A stretch of DNA of 64,000 bases, taken from assembly GCA_016647705.1 (NCBI GenBank), contig CM028328.1, positions 46,618,647 through 46,682,646 on the forward strand. The letters run 5' to 3'. The stretch comes from Eucommia ulmoides. Its lineage: Eukaryota; Streptophyta; Magnoliopsida; Garryales; Eucommiaceae. The notes under the pieces are model-generated. The model did no database searches. It was not told where the DNA came from and was given only the letters and a program-made list of their open reading frames with translations. The translations under genes were made by a program, and so were the position numbers. Each line of letters starts with the position of its first letter. Within the stretch, counting starts at the first letter, position 1. This document shows positions 1-12,207 of the stretch, piece after piece.

Positions 1-327
1 AACTTGGCCTTTTTGCTCACTTATCAACCGTTTATCTACCGACGTCCTACCGATTTGCTCACTTTTCAATTGTTTTCATCCATTTTTGTCCCAAACATTT
101 GATTTATACAAAAATAAATAAAAATGAATTAAAATATATTAAAGCATAATAAGAATACTCGAAAACTACCAAAATTGGTTTAGAATTTTGGTAGTCCTCG
201 AGCAAAACACTCATACTAAAATAAACAAACATAACTAATTAACGAACACAAATATTAAAAACGAAAAACATAGGCAAACTAAACATAACGACGTGCGAGT
301 TTCGAATTCAACTATTCGACAAAAAAC

Positions 328-2701
328 TGTTAGTCCAGTGAGCTAACCAAGAAGGGGATTGAATTGGGTAGTATTAAAAATTATCAGAATATAACACTTC
401 AAAAATCAAACAGTTAATTTTATCCTAAAATTAATTATTATCTTTTATAACAGCAGATTATGTGTTATCAACTAGGTGTACACCAAACAACAATATATAA
501 GTAAAGTAAATAAAGCAGTATACCATGATATATCCTGGTTCACTAAGCTACTCTTGGCTAATTTAGTCCTCCGAGCCCCACAGAGATTCGCACCTACTAA
601 TCACTAAGATTTCTTTAAACATGTAAGAACCTAACCTTTCCAAAAATGATTTTTTTCGCAGGTTCAGAATCAACCTTTACAAATTCTTTTTCACAGGCTC
701 AAGAATAATCTTTTTTTTTTCAAAGTTTAAGAATAACCTTATCTTTTTACAGGCTAAAGATTAACCTAATTCTATTATAGGGAGAATCATGACCTAATTC
801 TTTTTACACCTTAGGCTCAAGAATTAAACCTCACTAACACTCCAAGTATCATTTTTCCAGGTAAGGATGAAACCTTTACAATTCACTCACAATTGATCCT
901 AATAAGGAAGAATCATACCTAAGCTCTTTTCAATGGAAAAATAGTAACCTAACCTTTTTATACTTAGGTAAAGATCAAACCTCAATCTCTTTACCCGAAG
1001 AGATTAAAACCCAGCCACCCCAGATTAGATATTCCCAATAGTACCTAATTCGCACACAACTCACCAATTAAAGAATTGATAAGTTTTTTCCCAATCGAAG
1101 CTTCTACAGCCCCAGATTAATTAGAACTCAATTAATGTCCCAATACTAGTGATAGAAATAAAGTGAGGAAACAAAATCAGATTATAATAAAGAATACATG
1201 TAGCATAATTAAGCACGTAATCAGATTAACACACAAATCGTTTTTAAAAGATTTTTATGCTTTTAAAGTTCAAAAACGATTTCTAAAAAAGATCAATTTA
1301 CCAAGCAAATAATAATAATAAAATACTTAATTAAAAATAAGCTTGGAACGATCTTACCAGAAAAACACCAATGGATTGCAAAACAGATCGCTGGACAACT
1401 CAAATTGGTGACGCCAAATAAATTAGCGTTTTAACTCAAGAACTTTAACTCTAGAATAATCTCACAATATGTTTCAGTATAATATCAGAATGATAACTCT
1501 CAGAAAGCTCAGGAACAAAATAGTTCTTGATATTGATGAATTAATATGTGAAATCCGCAAGTCTATTTAAAGTTACTTGAAACAAGCCCTATAACGGCTA
1601 GTTCCCATAAATCATGACATTTAATTATACCAATAGACGTTCTATATCACAATGATTCATTCCTGGTATAATTCAGTTAAATATATCTTTTAAAACTTTT
1701 AATATAGTCCCTCAAACTTTTACTCAATCTTAATTAGATAAGATAGAAATAATTATAAATACCAAATTGAGAAATATCAAAATTACTTGAACTATATCTA
1801 TAGGGATATTTAAATATTAGTTAAATAGCTTAAAACATATCAGATCCCTAAGATATCTCACATATCTTAACCATAAAATGGCTAGTAATGGCTACTTTTT
1901 GAATAAAATCCAAAATTCCATAAATCCTGAAACAACTCCATTTGTCGACCGGCCAAGACCCATCAGTCAACCACTCAATTGAGGATGTAGCCAAGCCAAA
2001 GATCCTTTGCCCATCGGTCGACCACCTATACTGCATCTGTTGACTGGACGATTCAGGATGTTTCACAAGTCGATTTATCTGTCGACTTAGAGATCCAGAG
2101 AGTTCATCTTTTGGCCATAGGTCGACCTACCTGTCTACCAACCGATTCAGAGAGTTCATTTTTAAAGCATAAATCGACTTACCTGTTGACTAAACAATTC
2201 AGGGAGTTTACCTCATAAACACAGGTCGACTTACCTATCGACCGACCACTTCTGGAACACCTCTCCTTAATTCATTTTCATTCAATTTCTTTGACGCTTT
2301 CGCCCCTTTAACTGACTTCTTTTCTCGGTTAGCTCCACTAAATATTAAATTCAATTTTAGTCAATTATCTTTATTTTTTTTTCAATTACACATAGGACCA
2401 AATAATTTAATTAATTCAGATCCTATAAAAACACAAATAATTTTGAAAAATATTTTGTGTCGTGTGTGATCCTAATTGGGATATATTAAGAGTTAGAATT
2501 TAACCTGGGTTGTTTTTCCTAGGTTCTTCCATTTCTTCAAACTTTTAATCTTTCATCATCTTTGTCATCATTTTTAGCATTGTAACAATATCTTCATGAT
2601 CATTTTCTCATTGGAACTAATAAACTGAAACACTCAATAAAATCATTAGTTCCACAAAAAATATCAACATTTAATTGTCCATTAAAATTTTAGGATCAAC
2701 A
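328..2701 (-). repeat. 3' LTR of Copia element A
   Basis: Direct repeat partner of 5317-7696. It holds a GTCGAC-rich palindrome array (about 1942-2250). On the minus strand a TATA-like TTTAAATAG lies at 1563-1571. Degenerate ~40-bp repeats containing CTCAAGAAT-type blocks lie at about 600-970. Confidence 0.88.
1942..2250. promoter_or_regulatory. GGTCGACC-type palindrome array in the 3' LTR of A
   Basis: Repeated GTCGACC and GGTCGAC half sites, often paired as an inverted couple such as GGTCGACC-TACCTGT-CGACC, recur about every 40-60 bp. The same array is in the partner LTR (6936-7243), in D (about 16850-17155) and in H (about 50097-50325). It lies in U3, some 400-700 bp upstream of the minus-strand TATA-like site. 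A regulatory role is inferred. Confidence 0.6.
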
Positions 2702-3050
2702 ATCGCTCCATTTTTGATGATGACAATGAACTTTGTTGTTTGCTTCAAAATAATATGTAACCACACTCTCCCTGAATCCGAGGACGGATTTTATAACTCA
2801 TTAAAGCATAGTAAGGATGATAATCATAAGATATTCAATAAAGCACAAATTTCAAAATATAATAAACTCTCCCTTAAGGTATTTATCAAAATAATTCAAG
2901 CTCTCCCTTAAGATATTCAATAAAATATCAACAAATTCTCCCCCTTTGTCATCTAAAAAAAATGGGAAAGGGGAACTACAAAGAAACACTACTCTAGGCA
3001 TACATCGTTATAATATACTTGAAAGAGTAAACCTAAAGTAATTAAATCAG

Positions 3051-3142
3051 GATATATATACATATATATACATATATGTATATATATATATACATACATG
3101 TATATATATATATACATACATGTATATATATATATATATATA
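3051..3142. repeat. (TA)n/(TACA)n microsatellite
   Basis: About 90 bp of alternating TA with interspersed ACATACATG, inside the non-coding interior of element A. Confidence 0.9.
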
Positions 3143-4559
3143 ACTCTGTTAAAAGCACATTGAATGGACTCATAAATTCAATTTTAAGAATCAAAACTCA
3201 TTTTAACAAATCAACTTTTAGGCAATAAACATCAACACTATGTGGATCATCATTATAGCTAAATATTTATATAATCAAGTCTACTCAATCTATCAAAATC
3301 CACAAATTACTGAATTAAGTCAGTATGTCTTTCTCATGATACCAAATAATACCAATCCATGTAATCTTTAACATACTAGAACAAGAAGTATATCTCAATA
3401 ATAGTATGCGTATTAAATGTATTATCTATCCCTTTCTCAATAATAATCATTTAAAAACCATGAGATATGAAACTTATGAGAAGAATATATTATCATGTAT
3501 ATAGCAAGATACTTAATATCCATAAATATATCCATATGCATAAAGTATCAACCTAAAACATTAAGCACAGATTAATACGCCACGAATATTCAAATGATTG
3601 CATATATGGTATAAAAAATATACTTAATAAAATTTCATAAAAGGATACCACCCTTGATCTGCTTAATTAATGAATCAATATTAGCTAACAATAAAATTTC
3701 ATGTAAGCATATAATCAAGCTTATGAGCAATTTAAATCAATTAAATTATTATACACTATCATGCATTTTAATAAATCAAGGTGAGCTCAATTTAACTTAT
3801 TTGTATAAAAGATGTATTCATGAATAAGAGTACATTATACAAATAATCTTACTAAAACGCATATGCAACAAATTATTGATAATACTTAGTGAGATCATAA
3901 ACATTCGATTCATTTTCTAAATCACGTAACATGTTTTGAAATTAACATATGATTACCACTTGATATAAGCACATAAAAACATATTAATACTCCATAACTA
4001 AATGTGATTCATATAATCACCATGCCATGTTTCTAAGATAACAGGTAACATATTCTTTAAAATATGTCTTAGAAACCATTACCAACTTACCTATTTAATA
4101 AGTCAGACACCTCCCTCTTTAACAAATTTAATGAATTTAAAATGCGGAGGGTTAGAAGTACCTTTTCTTTCTTTCAGGACAACTTTGCTCTTTATCTCAT
4201 TTATACTGATGATTAACTTGAGTGCGCAATTTATCTTAGCCTGTCTGTATCCTCTCAACATTTGATTATTATCATTTGATTTTATGATACTTCCATTTGC
4301 ACATGTCACTTGTGGCTTCCTGGTGATATCCCATCTTGGCTTTGATAATTCTTTTCTAATTGCACGTTTCGCTTGTAGCTTCTTTGTAGTTTCACATTCT
4401 GTCTTTGGTGCATCTTTTCTCTTTGCACACGTCATTTGTGGATCCTTGGTGACTTCCTATCTTGGCTTTGATATTACTTCTTTGTTTGTTTCATCTTATC
4501 CACTCCCGACATTATGTAATTCTACATAAGACATTTCAATAGTTCTCTTCGGTATCCAT

Positions 4560-4955
4560 TTTCATTTTGAATCCATCCTTATTAGACATAAACTTAGGAT
4601 TCCTAAACAGACATGATACTTTAAAATGTCCAACCCTATTACAATAATAACATCTCAAATCCGATTTATCATAGAAAGCACGAGATGTAAAACAAGAATC
4701 ATTTCTAACAATAAAAACATAACTATCACTGGCTTGTGATGAAAGATGAGACGATGAAACATATCCACTTTACCTAGAAAAATTATTTTTAGAATTTCTC
4801 GAAATAGACTTAAGGTCGGATTTTGATTTTTCAAAAAAAAATTCTTAACTAAATCGATTTTAGAAACAAGATCTGACATTTTCCTGGAAATCATGTCAAA
4901 ATTATTTTTTAAAACTCTATTTTCATTTTCAAGAGAATCCACTTTAGAGTGCAAA
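4560..4955 (-). pseudogene. Copia gag remnant of element A
   Basis: The minus strand carries a coiled-coil-like, Asn/Lys/Leu-rich stretch (start MHSKVDSLENENRVLKNN, open at 4655-4954). Further on, at 4611-4652, is a zinc knuckle of form C-x2-C-x4-H-x4-C (CYYCNRVGHFKVSC). This order and motif are those of the nucleocapsid end of plant Copia gag. The rest of gag and all of pol are absent from the 2.6-kb interior. This is a fossil with several breaks; no function is expected. Confidence 0.75.
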
Positions 4956-5299
4956 TTATTAATTTAAAAAATAACGTCCGAAAACTCTTTTGTACCACAA
5001 TAATCATCCAAATGCACTTTAAATTTTCGAACACTTTTTCGACCATTTTTCAAAGAATCATTTTTTTTAAGCTCAAGCTCTTTTTAGTAAAAAGTAGTGT
5101 GAATGAAAGTAATTTTTCCATAACAATATGAACATTTTCATTATAATCATCTCGATCACTACTACAAGAATCACAAGAATCATCAACCATATTTTCATAT
5201 ATGAATTTACACTATCAAAAGAGGATACACAAAACACATCATCCATGGTGTGTGCACGTGACCGCTTTAGCTAAGATGTTAAGGCTAATCGAGCTAAAA

Positions 5300-5314
5300 C
5301 CAACTCCGATACCA
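5300..5314 (-). other. Primer binding site of element A (initiator Met tRNA type)
   Basis: The minus strand reads TGGTATCGGAGTTGG two bases inside the right-hand LTR. The canonical Copia site begins TGGTATCAGAGC. It fixes the element orientation. Confidence 0.85.
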
Positions 5315-5316
5315 AT

Positions 5317-7696
5317 TGTTGGCCTTGTGAGCTACCCAAGAAGGGGGTGAATTGGGTAGTGATAAAATCTAAACCAAATAATAATACTTTAAAATTCAAA
5401 TAATTAATTTAATCCTAAATTAATTATCATCTCTTTATAGCAGCGAAAATATATTATCAACTAGGTGCACATCAAATAACAATATATAAGTAAAGTAAAT
5501 AAAACAGCACACCACGATATATCCTGGTTCACTAAGTTACTCTTGGCTAATCCAGTCCTCCGTGCCCCATGAAGATTCGCACCCACTAATCACTAAGATT
5601 CCTTTAAATAGGTAGGAACCAAACCTTTACAAAAATGATTCTTTTCACAGGCTCAGAATCAACCTTTACAAATTTCTTTTCACAGGCTCAAGAATAACCT
5701 CTTCTTTTTCCTTGGCTCAAGAATAATCTTATCTTTTCACAAGCTAAAGATTAACCTAATTCTATTACAGGGAGAATCACGACCTAATTCGTTTTATACC
5801 TTAGGCTCAAGAATTAAACCTCACTAACACTCCAAGTATCATTTTCTCAAGTAAGGATGGAACCTTTACGATTCACTCATAATTGATCCTAATCAGGAAG
5901 AATCACACCTATGCTATTTTCAACGGGAAAATAGTAACCTAACCTTTTTGTACTTAGGTAAAGATCAAACCTCAATCTCTTTATCAGAAGAGATTGAAAC
6001 CCAGCTATCCCTAATTAGATACTTCCAATAGTACCTAATCTGCACACAACTCTCCAATTACAAAATTGATAAACTTTTTCTCACTCGGAGCTTTTACCAC
6101 CCTAGATTAATTAGAACTAAATTAATGTCCCGATACTAGTGATAGAAATAAAGTGAGGAAACAAAATTTGATTATAATAAAGAATGCGGGTAGCATAATT
6201 AAACACATAATCAGATTAACACAAAAATCATTTTTAAAAGATTTTTATGCTTTTAAAGTTAAAAAATAATTTCTAAAAAAGATCAATTCACCAAACAAAT
6301 AATAATAATAATAAAATACTCAATTAAAGAATAAGTTTGGAATGATCTCACCAGAAATATACCAATGAATTGCAAAACAGATCGTTAGACAGCTCAAATT
6401 GGTGATGCCAAATAAATTAGCGCTTTAACTCAAGAACTTTAACTCCAGAACAATCTCATAATATTTTTTAGTATAATATTAGAATGATAACTCTCAGAAA
6501 GCTCAGGAATAGAATAGTTCTTGATATTGATGTATTAACATGTGAAATCCGCAAGTATATTTAAAGCAACTTGAAACAAGTCCTATAACGGCTAGTTTCC
6601 ATAAATCATGACATTTAATTACACCAATAGACCCTCTACATCATAATGATTCATTCCTGATATAATTCAGTTAAATATATCTTTTAAAACTTTCAATATG
6701 GTCCCTCAAACTTTTACTCAATCTCAAGTTGATAAGATAGAAAGAATTACAAACACCAAATTGAGAAATATCAAAATTACTTGAACCATATCTATAGGGA
6801 TATTTAAATATTAATTAAATAGCTTAAAACATATCAGATCCTTAAGATATCTCACATATCTTAACCATAAAACGGCTAGTAACGGCTACTTTTTGAATAA
6901 AATCTGAAATTCCATAAATCCTGAAACAGCTCCATTTGTTGACTGGCCAAGACCCATTAGTCGACCGCTCAATTCAAGATGTAGCCAAGCCAAAGATCCT
7001 TCACCCATCGGTCGACCGCTCATACTGCATCTGTCGACCAGTGGATTTAGGATGTTTCACAAGTCGACCTATCTGTCGACTTAGAGATCCAGATAGTTCA
7101 TCTTTTAGCCATAGGTCGACCTACCTGTCGACCGACCGATTCAGAGAGTTTCTTTTTAAAGCATAAGTCGACTTACCTATCGATCGAACAATTCAGAGAG
7201 TTTGCCTCATAAACATAGGTCGACTTACCTGTCGACTGACCACTTCTGGAACACCTCTATTTAATTCATTTTCATTCAATTTCTTCGACGTTTTCATCCC
7301 TTTAACCAATTTCTTTTCTCAGTTAGCTCCTCTAAATCTTAAATTCAATTTTAATCAATTATCTTTATTTATTTTTCCATTAAACATAGGAGCAAATAAT
7401 TTAACTAATTCGGATCCTATAAAAACATACCTAATTTTGAAAAATATTTTATGTCGTGTGTGATCCTAATCGGAATACATTAAGAGTTAGAATTTAACCT
7501 TAGTTGTTTTCCCTAGGTTCTTCAATTTCTTCAAACTCTTAATTTTCCATCATCTTTATCATCATCTCTTACTATTGCCACAATATCTTCATGATCATTT
7601 TCATCACTGGAACTAATAAACTGAAACACTCAATAAATCGTTAGTTCCACAAAAAACATCAACATTTAATTGTCCATCAAAATCTTAGGATTAACA
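5317..7696 (-). repeat. 5' LTR of Copia element A
   Basis: Partner of 328-2701. The palindrome array lies at 6936-7243 and a TATA-like TTTAAATATAC (minus) at about 6555-6565. An open frame on the plus strand across 6936-7166 is only a by-product of the GTCGAC repeats. Confidence 0.88.
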
Positions 7697-8903
7697 AAAA
7701 TGTTTTCCCTCAACGGTCCCCAATCATATCGAGTTAAGGAATAAAACGCACCATGTGGTATTCTAGAATTTCAACATTCAATAATAGTTAGCACCATTCT
7801 AGATCTTGCTCAGGTGTGTGTGCGAAAACTCAGTCATACAACCGTCCATAAACTGGATTGGATTATCTACCAACAAAGTTCATGACTTAAACCATAAGGT
7901 ATATGAAATCCATATGCCTGACTGGGTTCTACTCTCCATTAATATAGGCTTGGAAATTCAAAAAGATCAATAGGACTTGGCTCAAGTTAATAACGTTAAC
8001 CTGTTTTATATTCTTCATATACCCTTGGCCATTTGGCAAAATCACACTCGTAACCCCAAAGATTAATTCGAAACAACCCTAAACTTATATTTGAAAACGT
8101 AGTACTCACTTGTGTGAAAATACGATAGAAAAATGACAAATGAGTACTCGAATACCAAACCAATCAATAGTTCGCCCAAAACCCAACTGCTCACTTTAAG
8201 TTGCATAACAAACGCTAACTTGATTTCACTCAAATTGTACCTTAGGTTTAGCGATAAAGGTTTTGAAAATATTTAATTGGCTAAGGCATTTGTTACGTGT
8301 TCAGAATTGAAACGGCTAACGGGCTTCGACAGGATAACGAGGGATAAAATATATAACATGGTAGGCTTCAAAGGCTCAAGTAATCAAAATGAATGCCTAA
8401 ATCATATCTCTTGAACTATTTCGCCTATGATTTCGCCTCGAATTTCCCCCAAATCAGGTTCTAGAATTCCTATTGTCATGAACTTGGCTAACGGATAATC
8501 GACGTTAAATCAATTGGATAGCTAGTACATTGAGTTTACGTGCTCATGCAAATTAGGATCCACAATAACTTTTACCACAACGAAGTGTCAATCACACATA
8601 ACACACATGAATGGGCATTACGCTCGAGCTCGATAAACAAATAGGGGATAGATTCATCATCGGGTAATGGCCTAGATGTACTACAAAATTCAGCACACAA
8701 CAACAACAAACATACACATACTAACACTAAACAAACATGCATACAATTAAACAACAATTAAACTTAAACTACTTAACTAACAACAAGAAAATATACTAGC
8801 ATACTACACATCACCCCCAAACTTAAAATGGGCAGTGTCCACAATGACCCAACATCGATCTCAATAAAGCATGACGACGAAGGGGGTGTAGAACATGTAC
8901 CTA
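7697..8903 (-). other. Conserved non-coding 3' module of element B
   Basis: No coding sequence is recognised. The stretch is homologous to about 12223-13680 (C), 30560-31990 (E), 54330-55690 (F) and, on the other strand, about 41465-42890 (G). Retention in elements with quite different coding content suggests cis-acting function or shared recent ancestry. Confidence 0.7.
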
Positions 8904-8926
8904 GGAGGTGAGACAATCTCACCTCC
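8904..8926 (-). ncRNA. Conserved stem-loop in element B (10-bp stem, 3-nt loop)
   Basis: Perfect arms GGAGGTGAGA and TCTCACCTCC around CAA. Relative to the copy in E (32025-32047), one base pair is exchanged on both arms (C-G versus T-A), a compensatory change. On the sense strand it is followed at once by AGGTACATGTTC. Confidence 0.6.
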
Positions 8927-8964
8927 GAATGAAGTCGACGGTGATGGATTAATTTATTTTGAAA

Positions 8965-8982
8965 CTTGGGTTGCCTCCCAAG
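8965..8982 (-). ncRNA. Second small stem-loop in element B (CTTGGG / CCCAAG)
   Basis: 6-bp arms around a 6-nt loop. The same structure occurs in C (13793-13810) and E (32082-32099), and a mismatched form in F (about 55794-55811). It is part of a widely seen plant repeat motif containing GGGTTGCCTCCCAAG (from memory). Confidence 0.5.
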
Positions 8983-9396
8983 AAATGCTTGGTTCAATGT
9001 CCTCGGCCAGACATGGAGAAGGGTCCATCAAAGAGCAACTTCCGCCCGTAGTATATGTCATACAACACAACATACGGGTCTTGGTTCAGAACGCCCTCAA
9101 GATTGGTGAGATTTGTCATTGTTTAGCCTGTATTTTCAACTTGACTCTGCTTTGGCTCATGTGCTTGGGAAGCCTGATTGAGTGGTGCTAAAAGCGGTGG
9201 AGAACAAGTAAGCCACATCGGATCCTCGTAGATGTGATCGTCTTGGACTGGTGGTAGTCCTCAATGGGGGTCTCAAATGGTGGATAATCTCAAGTGTTAT
9301 CTTGTGATTTTTCATCGTCTTCGAACAAATCCAAGTTCCTCTAGCTTGTTTCTGGTTTCTCACGGTGGCTTTCAATGAATGTGGCATTTGTGCCTT

Positions 9397-9939
9397 TCAG
9401 TGCCACCAAATAAGTTGACCAATTTGCGTCTGAAGAGACGTTACGGTCACATCAATTTCAGCGCAGGTCGTCTTAATATTGTCAAGATGATCCTCATGCT
9501 CCTTGAGACGGTCATTTGTTTCCCTCCAAAAAGCCTGAGTCTCCCCTATAAATTCAACGAACATTTCCTCCAGGGTGGGGGAAGACTCCAAATGTTGGTT
9601 AGGGGTGTCAATCCATGGCGTCGAAACATTAGAATTACCCCTCGAGCTTTGGTAGCTTGTTGAATAATTCCAACTATGAAAATCAAACTCCGCTATGTCT
9701 TCTAGCAACCAATAGGCTTCGTCCACGGTGGGTTGGTCTAATGAGGTGGTACCACTTCCTCCTTTGACCCAATTTCTTGTTGTGGCTAGTAACCCATTGA
9801 GGAAGTTCAGTAGTTGACACTCCCTCGGGAAATGATTGTTTGGGAACCGAATGAGCAACTCCTTATATCGATCCCAAGCACAATAAAATGACTCGAAATC
9901 CCGTTGAGAAAAATTTAAGAGGACTTGTTGAAGCGCCAT
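9397..9939 (-). pseudogene. Athila-like gag remnant of element B
   Basis: An open minus-strand stretch starts near MALQQVLLNFSQRDFES and includes FYCAWDRYKELLIRFP, a match in pattern to the Athila/gypsy gag segment E-x-x-Y-x-AWERFKELL-x-x-CP. It continues with EEAYWLLED-like sequence (EAYWLLEDIAEFDFHSW) and ends with SLQTQIGQL, also typical of Athila gag (family knowledge). Only this internal gag part is recognised; no nucleocapsid knuckle or pol follows. The element F copy (56218-56688) is clearly the same protein. The upstream extension of the frame to 10014 is hydrophobic and lies in leader sequence, so I do not take it as gag. Fossil, broken. Confidence 0.75.
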
Positions 9940-10053
9940 CTCCAAGTAACTCGAAAAACAAAACAAACTAAAAACAAAAATTATAAACAAAATAAATGCG
10001 TAAATTAAAATCAAGTTACTTACTCACAATATCAACAACAATCTAAAAACCAA

Positions 10054-10071
10054 TTCCCAGCAACGGCACCA
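10054..10071 (-). other. Primer binding site of element B (tRNA-Asp type)
   Basis: The minus strand reads TGGTGCCGTTGCTGGGAA, against TGGCGCCGTTGCCGGGGA expected from the tRNA-Asp 3' end. It lies a few bases inside the LTR that begins at 10078. Confidence 0.8.
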
Positions 10072-10077
10072 AAAACT

Positions 10078-10641
10078 TGATAGCAGAATATTACGTTGCT
10101 ATTTTTACCACAAGTGTATAGGTCAAGTTTTATTGAATAGTGAATGAGAAGGGTTGTCGTATCCATAGAGATTGGATTAAATTTTCATTAAATACCGCGA
10201 TTGTCATAACCAAACTTTATTTAGGCAATTAAAATTAGGGTTTTTGTATTAATAATATAAAACTAAACTAAACTAATTAAACTAAAATACTAATAGTGAC
10301 GTTAATGAGAATAGTCTAGGGATTAACTTTGTTCACATGAACATGTTCATTTTAGTCTTGTTTACATTAACAGTATTTAAAATATCCGACAATCTAGGTA
10401 TTGAAAACTCACTCACTACCTCTCCCAAGTGTAAAGTGAATGAATATGAGACTTCGTATCAACGTCGATGTCTCCATCTAGCGTCTAATGACACTTATCA
10501 CATGAGTCTCGCCCCAACCTCATGGATTGCACACTTTCTAATACTCTCTCGAGTCATTAGATCGTCACGTTGTATTTAAATCCTAGTCTGAATCCGGGGT
10601 CATCTCTCCCGAGTGTCAAACCCTGATTTCTTAAACCAACC
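10078..10641 (-). repeat. 5' LTR of element B, proximal part
   Basis: It begins beside the primer site. It is homologous to the F LTR from 56901 on, and its sequence resumes at 17575 after insertion D. Confidence 0.85.
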
Positions 10642-10774
10642 TGTTGGCCCAGTGAGCTACCCAAGGGGAGGGGCGAATTGGATAGTATTAAAAATATCAG
10701 AATATAACACTTCAAATATCAAACAATTAATTTTATCTTAAAATTAATTATTATCTTTTATAGCAGCGGATTAT

Positions 10775-12207
10775 TGGTGGCCGCTATTTAAGCGTTGCCA
10801 CTTTCACTGAAAGCGTACGGATCAAGTTTTAGTAGAATGGAACTTTTGGTCGGGTATCGTATCCACAGGGATTGGTTGAGATTATTATCGAGTACCGCGA
10901 TTATCATAACCTAATTTTTCTAGGCGATAAAAATGGAATATAATTTATACTAATACTAAACTAAAATACTAATCAAGTTAACTATACTATAAATACTATA
11001 TTGAGATTGTTTAGGGGAGTGGATTGCCTAAGGATTAACTTTATTTAGTTAAATGTGTTTGGTTTCGTTTTAGTTAACATTAACGACGTTCGGCATATCC
11101 GATAATCTCAGTTCGTAAACTCCCTCGCCACCTCTCCCGAGTGTAAGACGAGGGAATACGTGATTTTGTGTCAATGCTGAAGTCCCCCTCAACATCTTAA
11201 TGACTCTAGGTCATGTAAGTCTCACCCCAATGTCATCGATTGCATACTTTCTAACGCCCTCCCGGGTCGTTAGATTGTCGTGTTGTGTTTACCCTAGTCC
11301 GAATCCGGGGTTACCTCTCCCGAATGTTAAACCCCATATTCTCAATATATCTAAATTAACATATAATTATAGAAACACGACAACACAATCGAAATTATAA
11401 GGAACAATCATAAACGAAACACAAATTCAACCAAAACTATATTTTCATAAATAATACGTTAATCCCTATTACAATCCATGTTTAGCCTATGGCCATAGCC
11501 GTTTATACAATTGAAACAAAGCTAAACATGCTCAAACAAACATAGAAGTTAAGAAATAAAAGGAAAAATGGATGAACGTAGCTGATTTGCAAAGATTAGC
11601 TGCTCAAAACTGTCCATCGATCGATTCTCCTTCTCCGCGTGGTAATCTTCTCATTTGGATTTGTTTGAGCACTCCCTATACTCTCTCTATATTCTATACT
11701 AAGCCCTAAGAGCTGTAATGACTGGAGAGAAGAAAAGGAGAGGGGTTTAAATAGGCAAAATATCTAAAATAAAATACCTAAACTGTGCAGAGCTGACCGC
11801 CTACGCGGTGGGATTCACCGCCAAGGCAGTGGGTATGTTGGTTTAATGTTTGTTGCGGCAGTGAAGAAGGCTGTGGATTTCAGGGACATTCTACAGTTTC
11901 ACCGCCTAGGCGGTGAGTTTACAGCATCAATAGTCCTTCTCTATATTTTTACCGCCGCGACGGTGGTTTGGACGCCGCGGCGGTGGGCTTCTTTCGGAAT
12001 ATTGCCCCTTTACTTGTTTTTCCACCGTTCTCCGACCGTTTTTGGTCTGAATTGATACTTTATGCTCTGATTTCATACCTTTTCACCCATACATCTGTTT
12101 TAATACAAAAAGAATAAAAATATATTAAAACGTATTAAAAACATACTAAAAGTACTCGAAAACTAACAATTTTGGTTTTGAAATAGAGAGGTAATTTACA
12201 CCTATTA
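10775..12207 (-). repeat. 3' LTR of element C
   Basis: 1433 bp. TATA-like TTTAAATAG at about 11746-11755 (read on the minus strand as CTATTTAAA). A palindrome array at 11785-11990 includes the perfect 16-mer CACCGCCTAGGCGGTG at 11900-11915. Confidence 0.88.
11785..11990. promoter_or_regulatory. CACCGCCTAGGCGGTG palindrome array in C
   Basis: About six full or partial dyads of form CACCGC-nnnn-GCGGTG, including CCGCGGCGG variants, lie just upstream (minus-strand sense) of the TATA-like box at 11746-11755. The partner LTR has fewer units. Confidence 0.6.

Larger units (their letters stand above)
328..7696 (-). mobile_element. Element A: Copia element with ~2.4-kb LTRs, gag pieces only
   Basis: Two directly repeated long sequences, 328-2701 and 5317-7696, both run from TGTT to AACA on the plus strand. 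They bracket a 2.6-kb interior. Next to the right-hand LTR, at 5300-5314, the minus strand reads TGGTATCGGAGTTGG, a good match to the initiator-Met tRNA primer site usual in Copia. Next to the left-hand LTR is a purine-rich tract (minus strand, 2702-2716). The element therefore reads right to left. The interior holds only gag remnants, too short to contain pol. It lies inside B, with A-rich flanks (AAAAC / AAAAT) as a probable imperfect 5-bp duplication. The LTRs look roughly nine-tenths identical by eye, suggesting an age of some millions of years. Broken, with many changes. D and H are LTR-only copies of the same family. Confidence 0.88.

Noticed and set aside
1942-2250. Regularly spaced GTCGACC repeats as a CRISPR-like array
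   Set aside because: Repeat units are short and variable, inside a plant LTR, and shared by all LTR copies of the family. No CRISPR features.
6936-7166. Open frame rich in VDRSICRL-type repeats
   Set aside because: It is a translation of the GTCGAC palindrome array in a Copia LTR; the same happens at 16963-17250. Not a gene.
9379-9663. Plus-strand 94-codon frame, also seen at 56170-56454
   Set aside because: Similarity between the two copies is explained by the gag remnant on the opposite strand.
10054-10071. tRNA gene suggested by matches to tRNA-Asp 3' ends
   Set aside because: Only the 18 bases of the primer site match; no cloverleaf is present at any of the sites.
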